From the NCBI RefSeq assembly GCF_050003625.1, contig NC_134400.1, forward strand, positions 68,776,126 through 68,840,125: DNA of 64,000 nt. Reading direction: 5' to 3'. Shown piece by piece: positions 39,747 through 48,964 of this stretch; within the stretch, counting starts at the first letter, position 1; the number at the start of each line of letters is the position of its first letter. The notes under the pieces were generated by a model, which made no database searches, had not been told where the DNA came from, and was given only the letters and a program-made list of their open reading frames with translations. Position numbers and translations under genes: made by a program. Origin of the DNA: Haematobia irritans. Lineage: Eukaryota > Arthropoda > Insecta > Diptera > Muscidae.

Positions 39747-40730
39747 CTCAAAATAATGCCAGGTGTGCCTAACGTAGTGGATTACACTTTGGCGAGTCCA
39801 CTTTTCGACAAAAAGTTTGAGACTCTAATTCCCAACAGTGAGGCGTGGTGTACACCGACCCCGGGGAATAAAAGATATATAGATTTCTACACTGATGGCT
39901 CCAAATTGGATGGCCAAGTGGGTTTCGGAGTATATTCTAAAGATCTGGAACTTCGAATAGCGAAAAGATTACCTGATCACTGTAGTGTTTTTCAGGCTGA
40001 AATATTAGCAATAAGAGAGGTGGCGAATTGGCTGAGAAGTAATGTTCCAAAAAATGTGGGCATTAATATATACTCAGACAGTCAACCTGCAATAAAATCC
40101 TTGGACTCTGTGTTCCTCAACTCGAAAACGGCCATCGATTGCCGCAAATCTCTCAATGAGATGGCTGAGCAGTACAATATTCACCTAATATGGGTGCCTG
40201 GCCATAGGAACATACCGGGGAACTGCGAAGCGGATAAGTTGGCAAGGCTAGGGACTACCTTACATATTCCAGGGGAACTAGAATTTGTTGGTATGCCCCT
40301 AGCTACCTGCAAGCTCATGCTGCGTGAGAAGGCTGTTACGATGGCAAATGTTCGATGGGAGAATTGCAAGGGTTGTAACGACACCAAGCAAATATGGCCC
40401 CATTTCAACTTAAACCGCACACTAGATATGCTAATGTTCTCGAGACGTCCGATATCACTCCTGATATCTGCTATAACGGGTCGCTGCCTGATAGGAGATT
40501 TTGCAAAAACTATTGGCGCGAAGTATAATGACTATTGTATGAGCTGTCATGATGCGGAGGAAAAAGAATCAATTAAACACCTCTTGTGTGAGTGTCCTGC
40601 ATTTTGTGTAAAGCGCAAGCAACTATTAGGAGCATATAGCTTCAGATTACTGGCGGATCTGGAAAACGTTAACTTAAGCAGTCTGCTAATATTTTTGGAA
40701 CAATCTGGTTGGTTCAACAAAGAAAAATAA
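39747..40730 (+). pseudogene. LINE ORF2 C-terminal fragment: RNase H domain and zinc knuckle
   Basis: An open frame of about 327 codons lies inside the insertion; it continues upstream in frame into satellite to an ATG at 39645, a chance fusion. The RNase H domain shows its acidic residues in order: FYTDGSK (first Asp), FQAEILAIREV (Glu), IYSDSQPAIKS (Asp), then WVPGHRNIPGNCEADKLAR (His and final Asp). The enzyme class degrades the RNA strand of RNA-DNA hybrids during retrotransposition. After it comes a cysteine/histidine knuckle, CMSCHDAEEKES followed by HLLCECPAF, as in many insect LINE ORF2 ends. The stop is TAA at 40728-40730. The fragment is undamaged, but without reverse transcriptase it cannot mobilise itself. 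Confidence 0.88.
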
Positions 40731-40849
40731 TCAAGAAGGTTCAGCGGTTAAAACTAGAAGTGCCCATATGTAATAGGTACTTTTAGTTAATGTGGTATCA
40801 CAATGGACTGAATAGTCTAAGTGAGCCTGAATCTTAATCGGGCTGCCAC

Positions 40850-40866
40850 TTTAACCTAACCTAACC
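40850..40866 (+). repeat. (CCTAA)n-type 3' tail of the LINE
   Basis: The element ends in TTTAACCTAACCTAACC, about three CCTAA units. On the opposite strand this is TTAGG, the ancestral insect telomere repeat, which Diptera have lost. Similar tails replace poly(A) in some insect LINEs. Confidence 0.75.
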
Positions 40867-40875
40867 TTCGCTCTA
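40867..40875 (+). repeat. Target-site duplication TTCGCTCTA, right copy (LINE)
   Basis: First satellite bases after the CCTAACC tail; the interrupted B monomer resumes as CTCTAGGACG. Confidence 0.85.
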
Positions 40876-41317
40876 GGACGTGTATATACGAAGATATGGG
40901 CAAAATAAGATTTTCAGATAAATATTTCAATTTTTTTAGGTTTTGGGAGCATTATTCAATTTTTTGGGGGGTGGTCATGAATTAAAGTCCTTTTCGCGCT
41001 AGGGCGCTTAGTTTAGGAGATATGGGCAAAATAAGTTTTTCATATCACAATTTAATTTTTTTTAGGTTTTGGGTGGATTTGTCAATTTTTTGGGGGTGGT
41101 CACGAATTAAAGTCCATTTCGCCCTAGGGCGCATATTTAAGGAGATATGGGCAAAATAACTTTTTCATATAAAAATTGCAATTTTTTTAGGTTTTGAGCG
41201 GATTATTAAATTTTTTGGGGTGTTACGAATTAAAGTCCTTTTCACTCTAGGACGCGTATATACGAAGATATGGGCAAAATAAGTTTTTCAGATAAAAATG
41301 TCAATTATTTAAGGTTT
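40876..41317 (+). repeat. Satellite array block 3
   Basis: Remainder of the interrupted B monomer, then C, A, B and a partial C ending in the variant GTCAATTATTTAAGG. No gene. Confidence 0.93.
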
Positions 41318-41775
41318 TTTGTTGTTTGGGAAAAATGCTAATGTCTTGTTTTTAGTAGTACTACGGGATGGGAGGGATGGTTTTTAGTTTAGGGATTTTC
41401 ATGAAAAATTAAAACTTAAAAAATTTTTCTCTAAATGTAAAAAAATCTTCAAAAAATTAACAAGATCTTTAAACATTATTACGAATTATTAAAAATTATA
41501 AAAAATTATTAGAAAATTATATTTAAAAATTCTCAACAAATCACAAAAATTCTTTTTTTTTAAAAATTAAATAACTTTTCCTTTTCAAAAAATTCTTCAA
41601 AAAACAATTTCTACTTTTACTTTTTTCGGTTTCCCGGAATGGAAGGTGAAAATCTAAAATCATGGTTGCGAATCCCTACTCAGTGAATATTTAAAAATGG
41701 AAAAAAAAAAACAAAATTAAAAAATCCTACCATTAAGAAAGAAAAATTTTTCAGAAAATAGAAAACTCAAATCCA
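41318..41775. repeat. AT-rich non-satellite segment, copy 1 (truncated)
   Basis: Begins TTGTTGTTTGGGAAAAATGC after a partial C monomer and ends at CTCAAATCCA, where satellite resumes (GGGGGTGGTCATG). It is nearly identical to the first ~460 bp of the segments at 43622 and 48138 but stops just before the ribozyme-bearing part. No open frame and no recognised family. The A/T-homopolymer-rich body contains one GC-richer stretch, CGGTTTCCCGGAATGG (about 41627-41642). It could be part of an unknown mobile element or unrelated pericentromeric DNA. Confidence 0.8.
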
Positions 41776-43621
41776 GGGGGTGGTCATGAATTAAAGTCCT
41801 TTTCGCTCTAGGGCGCTTAGTTTAGGAGATATGGGCAAAATACGTTTTTCATATCAAAATTTAAATTTTTTTAGGTTTTGGGTGAATTTGTCAATTTTTT
41901 GGGTGTGGTCACGAATTAAAGTCCATTTAGCCCTAGGATGCATATTTAAGGTGATATGGGCAAAATAACTTTTTCATATAAAAATTGCAATTTTTTAGGT
42001 TTTGAGCGGATTATTAATTTTTTTGGGGTGTTACGAATTAAAGTCCTTTTCGCTCTAGGATGTGTATATACGAAGATATGGGCAAAATAAGATTTTCAGA
42101 TAAATATTTCAATTTTTTTAGGTTTTGGGAGCATTATTCAATTTTTTGGGTGGTGGTCATGAATTAAAGTCCTTTTCGCGCTAGGGCGCTTAGTTTAGGA
42201 GATATGGGCAAAATAAGTTTTTCATATCAAAATTTAAATTTTTTTAGGTTTTGGGTGGATTTGTCAATTTTTTGGGGGTGGTCACGAATTAAATTCCATT
42301 TCGCCTTAGGACGCATATTTAAGGAGATATGGGCAAAATAACTTTTTCATACAAAAATTGCAATTTTTTAGGTTTTGAGTGGATTATTAAATTTTTTCGG
42401 GTGTTACGAATTAAAGTCCTTTTCGCTCTAGGACGCGTATATACGAAGATATGGGCAAAATAAGTTTTTCAGATAAAAATTTCAATTTTTTTAGGTTTTG
42501 GGAGGATTATTCAATTTTTTTTTGGGGTGGTCATGAATTAAAGTCCTTTTCGCGCAAGGGCGCTTAGTTTAGGAGATATGGGCAAAATAAGTTTTTATAT
42601 CAAAATTTAAATTTTTTTAGGTTTTGGGTGGATTTGTCAATTTTTTGGGGGTGGTCACGAATTAAAGTCCTTTTCGCCCTAGGACGTATATTTAAGGAGA
42701 TATGGACAAAATAACTTTTTCATATAAAAATTGCAATTTTTTTAGGTTTTGAGCGGATTATTAAATTTTTTGGGGTGTTACGAATTAAAGTCCTTTTCGC
42801 TCTAGGATGTGTATATACGAAGATATGGGCAAAATAAGATTTTCAGATAAATATTTCAATTTTTTTAGGTTTTGGGAGCATTATTCAATTTTTTGGGTGG
42901 TGGTCATGAATTAAAGTCCTTTTCGCGCTAGGGCGCTTAGTTTAGGAGATATGGGCAAAATAAGTTTTTCATATCAAAATTTAAATTTTTTTAGGTTTTG
43001 GGTGGATTTGTCAATTTTTTGGGGGTGGTCACGAATTAAAGTCCTTTTCGCCCTAGGACGTATATTTAAGGAGATATGGACAAAATAACTTTTTCATATA
43101 AAAATTGCAATTTTTTTAGGTTTTGAGCGGATTATTAAATTTTTTGGGGTGTTACGAATTAAAGTCCTTTTCGCTCTAGGACGTGTATATACGAAGATAT
43201 GGGCATAATAAGATTTCCAGATAAATATTTCAATTTTTTTAGGTTTTGGGAGCATTATTCAATTTTTTGGGGGGTGGTCATGAATTAAAGTCCTTTTCGC
43301 GCTAGGGCGCTTAGTTTAGGAGATATGGGCAAAATAAGTTTTTCATATCACAATTTAATTTTTTTTAGGTTTTGGGTGGATTTGTCAATTTTTTGGGGGT
43401 GGTCACGAATTAAAGTCCATTTCGCCCTAGGACGCATATTTAAGGAGATATGGGCAAAATAACTTTTTCATATAAAAATTGCAATTTTTTTAGGTTTTGA
43501 GCGGATTATTAAATTTTTTGGGGTGTTACGAATTAAAGTCCTTTTCACTCTAGGACGCGTATATACGAAGATATGGGCAAAATAAGTTTTTCAGATAAAA
43601 ATGTCAATTATTTAAGGTTTT
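41776..43621 (+). repeat. Satellite array block 4
   Basis: A-B-C satellite with private variants: TAGCCCTAGGATGC in A, GATGTGTATATACG in B, and AGATAAATATTTC with GGGAGCATTATT in C. Some of these occur twice, showing local tandem copying. No gene. Confidence 0.93.
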
Positions 43622-44448
43622 TTGTTGTTTGGGAAAAATGCTAATGTCTTGTTTTTAGTAGTACTACGGGATGGGAGGGATGGTTTTTAGTTTAGGGATT
43701 TTCATGAAAAATTAAAACTTAAAAAATTTTTATCTAAATGTAAAAAAATCTTCAAAAAATTAACAAGATCTTTAAAAATTATTACGAATTATTAAAAATT
43801 ATAAAAAATTATTAGAAAATTATATTTAAAAATTCTCAACAAATCACAAAAATTCTTTTTTTTTTTTTTAAATTAAATAACTTTTCCTTTTCAAAAAATT
43901 CTTCAAAAAACAATTTCTACTTTTACTTTTTTCGGTTTCCCGGAATGGAAGGTGAAAATCTAAAATCATGGTTGCGAATCCCTACTCAGTGAATATTTAA
44001 AAATGAAAAAAAAAAACAAAATTAAAAAAACCTATCATTAAGAAAGAAAAATTTTTCAGAAAATAGAAAACTCAAATCCAGATATGCCGTTAAGGCCCCT
44101 AAGTGGCGTTTCCTGTAGCGCTTTCGTCCCGGCCAAGGACTCATCAGCAGGATTTTCATAACTCAAAATAATGATAAAATGAAAAAACTGACATTAAACA
44201 AGATATGAAAAAAATCCCATTCAAAAACCTTTCTCAAGAAATCCGATTATAGAACAGAGAAAATATCAAAACCCATCAAAAATATCAAGAAATCGGAAAA
44301 AACCTTAATAATTATATAAAAAGACCAGAAAATAATTCAGAAAAAAGCTCACCCTAATACATTTAAGGTCTCAATCACTAACACTAATCTCGTTTATACA
44401 CTAATATTCGGCACTGTACTATTCATCAATTATAAGTTTATAATATAA
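43622..44448. repeat. AT-rich non-satellite segment, copy 2 (full, with hammerhead)
   Basis: About 827 bp between a partial C monomer and satellite resuming as AAGTCCATTTAAGAGG. The first ~460 bp match copy 1. The rest holds a GC-richer block (44088-44150) containing the hammerhead core on the minus strand, then A-rich DNA without open frames. No protein, terminal repeat or target duplication is evident. Hammerheads of this kind are known in Penelope-like retroelements (in their pseudo-LTRs) and in retrozymes, so this may be a fragment of such an element; this is inference. The join CCATTTAAGAGG also occurs at 38351 without the segment, so that satellite join may be older than the insertion. 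Confidence 0.75.
44111..44152 (-). ncRNA. Candidate type I hammerhead ribozyme, copy 1
   Basis: Read 5' to 3' on the minus strand: stem I strand TCCTG; core CTGATGA; stem II GTCC and GGAC closing a 7 nt loop TTGGCCG; GAA; then AGCGCT, whose halves AGC and GCT are complementary (stem III with no loop); A at position 17; and the closing stem I strand CAGGA. All conserved core positions of the hammerhead are present, including the A15.1-U16.1 pair and a UA cleavage dinucleotide. Predicted self-cleavage lies between 44116 and 44115. A loopless stem III cannot fold as a monomer, so pairing between two RNA copies would be required, as known for short-stem-III hammerheads of animal retroelements. 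An outer part of stem I is not clear. Confidence 0.8.
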
Positions 44449-47400
44449 GTCCATTTAAGAGGATTATTCAATTTTTTTGGGGGTGGTCATGAATTAAAGT
44501 CCTTTTCGCGCTAGGGCGCTTAGTTTAAGAGATATGGGCAAAATAAGTTTTTCATATCAAAATTTAATTTTTTTAGGTTTTGGGGGTGGTCACGAATTAA
44601 AGTCCTTTTTGGCCATAGGACGCGTATATACGAAGATATGGGCAAAATAACTTTTTCATATAAAAATTGAAATTTTTTAGGTTTTGAGCGGATTATTAAA
44701 TTTTTTGGGGTGTTACGAATTAAAGTCCTTTTCGCTCTAGGACGCGTATATACGAAGATATGGGCAAAATAAGATTTTCAGATAAAAATTTCACTTTTTT
44801 TAGGTTTTGGGAGGATTATTCAATTTTTTTGGGGGTGGTCATGAATTAAAGTCCTTTTCGCGCTAGGGCGCTTAGTTTAGTTTTATATACGAGATATGGG
44901 CAAAATAAGTTTTTCATATCAAAATTTAATTTTTTTTAGGTTTTGGGTGGATTTGTTAATTTTTTGGGGGTGGTCACGAATTAAAGTCCTTTTCGCTCTA
45001 GGACGCGTATATACGAAGATATGGGCAAAATAAGTTTTTCAGATAAAAATTTCAATTTTTTTAGGTTTTGGGAGGATTATTCATTTTTTTTGGGGGTGGT
45101 CATGAATTAAAGTCCTTTTCGCGCTAGGGCGTTTAGTTTAGGAGATATGGGCAAAATAAGTTTTTCATATCAAAATGTAAATTGTTTTAGGGTTTGGGTG
45201 GATTTGTCAATTTTTTGGGGATGGTCACGAATTAAAGTCCTTTTCGCCCTAGGAGGTATATTTAAGGAGATATGGGCAAAATAACTTTTTCATATAAAAA
45301 TTGCAATTTTTTTAGGTTTTGAGTGGATTATTAAATTTTTGGGGTGTTACGAATTAAAGTCCTTTTCGCTCTAGGACGCGCATATACGAAGATAAGGGCA
45401 AAGTAAGATTTTCAGATAAAAATTTCAATTTTTTTAGGTTTTGGGAGGATTATTCAATTTTTTTGGGGGTGGTCATGAATTAAAGTCCTTTTCGCGCTAG
45501 GGCGTTTAGTTTAGGAGATATGGGCAAAATAAGTTTTTCATATCAATTTTTTGGGGGTGGTCACGAATTAAAGTCCTTTTCGCCCTAGGACGTATATTTA
45601 AGGAGATATGGGCAAAATAACTTTTTCATATAAAAATTGCAATTTTTTTAGGTTTTGAGCGGATTATTAAATTTTTTGGGGTGTTACGAATTAAAGTCCT
45701 TTTCGCTCTAGGACGCGTATATACGAAGATATGGGCAAAATATAGGACGCGTATATACGAAAATATGGGCAAAATAAGTTTTTCAGATAAAAATTTTAAT
45801 TTGTTTAGGTTTTGGGAGGATTATTCAATTTTTTTTGGGGGTGGTCATGAATTAAAGTCCTTTTCGCGCTAGGGCGCTTAGTTTAGTTTTATATACGAGA
45901 TATGGGCAAAATAAGTTTTTCATATCAAAATTTAATTTTTTTTAGGTTTTGGGTGGATTTGTCAATTTTTTGGGGGTGGTCACGAATTAAAGTCCATTTC
46001 GCCCTAGGACGCATATTTAAGGAGATATGGGCAAAATAACTTTTTCATATAAAAATTGCAATTTTTTTAGGTTTTGAGTGGATTATTAAATTTTTTGGGG
46101 TGTTACGAATTAAAGTCCTTTTCGCTCTAGGACGCGTATATACGAAGATATGGGCAAAATAAGTTTTTCAGATAAAAATTTCAATTTTTTTAGGTTTTGG
46201 GGGTGGTCATGAATTAAAGTCCTTTTCGCGCTAGGGCGCTTAGTTTAGGAGATATGGGCAAAATAAGTTTTTCATATCTAAATTTAAATTTTTTTAGGTT
46301 TTGGGTGGATTTTTGGGGGTGGTCACGAATTAAAGTCCTTTTTGGCCCTTGGACGCGTATATACGAAGATATGGGCAAAATAACTTTTTCATATAAAAAT
46401 TGCAATTTTTTAGGTTTTGAGCGGATTATTAAATTTTTTTGGGGTGTTACGAATTAAAGTCCTTTTCGCTCTAGGACGCGTATATACGAAGATATGGGCA
46501 AAATAAGATTTTCAGATAAAAATTTCAATTTTTTTAGGTTTTGGGAGGATTATTCAATTTTTTTGGGGGAGGTCATGAATTAAAGTCCTTTTCGCGGGCA
46601 AAATAAGTTTTTCAGATAAAAATTTCAATTTTTTTAGGTTTTGGGAGGATTATTCAATTTTTTTGGGGGTGGTCATGAATTAAAGTCCTTTTCGCGCTAG
46701 GGCGCTTAGTTTAGGAAATATGGGCAAAATAAGTTTTTCATATCACAATTTAAATTTTTTTAGGTTTTGGGTGGATTTGTCAATTTTTTGGGGGTGGTCA
46801 CGAATTAAAGTCCTTTTCGCCCTAGGACATATATTTAAGAAGATATGGGCAAAATAACTTTTTCATATAAAAATTGCAATTTTTTTAGGTTTTGAGCGGA
46901 TTATTAAATTTTTTGGGGTGTTACGAATTAAAGTCCTGTTCGCTCTAGGACGCGTATATACGAAGATATGGGCAAAATAAGTTTTTCAGATAAAAATTTC
47001 AATTTTTTAGGTTTTGGGAGGATTATTCAATTTTTTTGGTGGTGGTCATGAATTAAAGTCCTTTTCGCGCTACGGCGCATAGTTTAGGAGATATGGGCAA
47101 AATAAGTTTTTCATATCAAAATTTAAATTTTTTTAGGTTTTGGGTGGATTTGTCAATTTTTTGGGGGTGGTCACGAATTGAAGTCCTTTTCGCCCTAGGA
47201 CGCATATTTAAGGAAATATGGGCAAAATATCTTTTTCATATAAAAATTGCAATTTTTTTAGGTTTTGAGTGGATTATTAAATTTTTTGGGGTGTTACGAA
47301 TTAAAGTCCTTTTCGCTCTAGGACGCGTATATACGAAGATATGGGCAAAACAAGTTTTTCAGATAAAAATTTCAATTTTGTTAGGTTTTGGGAGGATTAT

Positions 47401-48137
47401 TCAATTTTTGTGGGGGTGGTCATGAATTAAAGTCCTTTTCGCGCTAGGGCGCTTAGTTTAGGAGATATGGGCAAAATAAGTTTTTCATATCAAAATTTAA
47501 ATTTTTTTAGGTTTTGGGTGGATTTGTCAATTTTTTGGGGGTGGTCACGAATTAAAGTCCTTTTCGCCCTAGGACGTATATTTAAGGAGATATGGACAAA
47601 ATAACTTTTTCATATAAAAATTGCAATTTTTTTAGGTTTTGAGCGGATTATTAAATTTTTTGGGGTGTTACGAATTAAAGTCCTTTTCGCTCTAGGACGT
47701 GTATATACGAAGATATGGGCATAATAAGATTTCCAGATAAATATTTCAATTTTTTTAGGTTTTGGGAGCATTATTCAATTTTTTGGGGGGTGGTCATGAA
47801 TTAAAGTCCTTTTCGCGCTAGGGCGCTTAGTTTAGGAGATATGGGCAAAATAAGTTTTTCATATCACAATTTAATTTTTTTTAGGTTTTGGGTGGATTTG
47901 TCAATTTTTTGGGGGTGGTCACGAATTAAAGTCCATTTCGCCCTAGGACGCATATTTAAGGAGATATGGGCAAAATAACTTTTTCATATAAAAATTGCAA
48001 TTTTTTTAGGTTTTGAGCGGATTATTAAATTTTTTGGGGTGTTACGAATTAAAGTCCTTTTCACTCTAGGACGCGTATATACGAAGATATGGGCAAAATA
48101 AGTTTTTCAGATAAAAATGTCAATTATTTAAGGTTTT
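44449..48137 (+). repeat. Satellite array block 5
   Basis: Irregular A-B-C satellite with many shortened units and hybrids: TTTGGCCATAGGACGCG (A/B hybrid), TTTTATATACGAG C ends, a small duplication at 45741-45765 and a deletion at about 46594 (TTCGCGGGCAAAATAAG). No gene. Confidence 0.93.
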
Positions 48138-48964
48138 TTGTTGTTTGGGAAAAATGCTAATGTCTTGTTTTTAGTAGTACTACGGGATGGGAGGGATGGT
48201 TTTTAGTTTAGGGATTTTCATGAAAAATTAAAACTTAAAAAATTTTTATCTAAATGTAAAAAAATCTTCAAAAAATTAACAAGATCTTTAAAAATTATTA
48301 CGAATTATTAAAAATTATAAAAAATTATTAGAAAATTATATTTAAAAATTCTCAACAAATCACAAAAATTCTTTTTTTTTTTTTTAAATTAAATAACTTT
48401 TCCTTTTCAAAAAATTCTTCAAAAAACAATTTCTACTTTTACTTTTTTCGGTTTCCCGGAATGGAAGGTGAAAATCTAAAATCATGGTTGCGAATCCCTA
48501 CTCAGTGAATATTTAAAAATGAAAAAAAAAAAACAAAATTAAAAAAACCTATCATTAAGAAAGAAAAATTTTTCAGAAAATAGAAAACTCAAATCCAGAT
48601 ATGCCGTTAAGGCCCCTAAGTGGCGTTTCCTGTAGCGCTTTCGTCCCGGCCAAGGACTCATCAGCAGGATTTTCATAACTCAAAATAATGATAAAATGAA
48701 AAAACTGACATTAAACAAGATATGAAAAAAATCCCATTCAAAAACCTTTCTCAAGAAATCCGATTATAGAACAGAGAAAATATCAAAACCCATCAAAAAT
48801 ATCAAGAAATCGGAAAAAACCTTAATAATTATATAAAAAGACCAGAAAATAATTCAGAAAAAAGCTCACCCTAATACATTTAAGGTCTCAATCACTAACA
48901 CTAATCTCGTTTATACACTAATATTCGGCACTGTACTATTCATCAATTATAAGTTTATAATATA
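48138..48964. repeat. AT-rich non-satellite segment, copy 3 (full, with hammerhead)
   Basis: Nearly identical to the segment at 43622-44448, differing in A/T run lengths; it was copied as part of the 4.5 kb duplication and did not insert independently. No open frame. Confidence 0.78.
48628..48669 (-). ncRNA. Candidate type I hammerhead ribozyme, copy 2
   Basis: Identical in every core and stem position to the sequence at 44111-44152: TCCTG, CTGATGA, GTCC with GGAC around TTGGCCG, GAA, AGCGCT, A, CAGGA on the minus strand. Predicted cleavage lies between 48633 and 48632. Preserved by recent duplication, so its conservation is not independent evidence of selection. Confidence 0.78.

Larger units (their letters stand above)
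39747..40866 (+). mobile_element. 5'-truncated non-LTR retrotransposon (LINE, I-group-like)
   Basis: This 1120 bp insertion interrupts a B monomer and is flanked by the 9 bp duplication TTCGCTCTA (39738-39746 and 40867-40875). It contains the C-terminal part of a LINE ORF2, a short 3' UTR (40731-40866) and a 3' tail of CCTAA repeats in place of poly(A). Endonuclease and reverse transcriptase are absent, as expected from incomplete reverse transcription at the target. An RNase H domain followed by a cysteine-rich end is typical of I, LOA, R1 and related clades; the exact clade is not resolvable here. The duplication and the open frame suggest a fairly recent insertion. Confidence 0.88.

Noticed and set aside
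41318..41775. AT-rich segment as a Helitron or MITE
   Set aside because: No terminal inverted repeats, no TC...CTRR ends with hairpin and no target duplication could be seen.
46214..46405. Minus-strand small open frames in the satellite (also 50731-50922)
   Set aside because: Antisense reading of the same satellite; identical only because of the 4.5 kb duplication.
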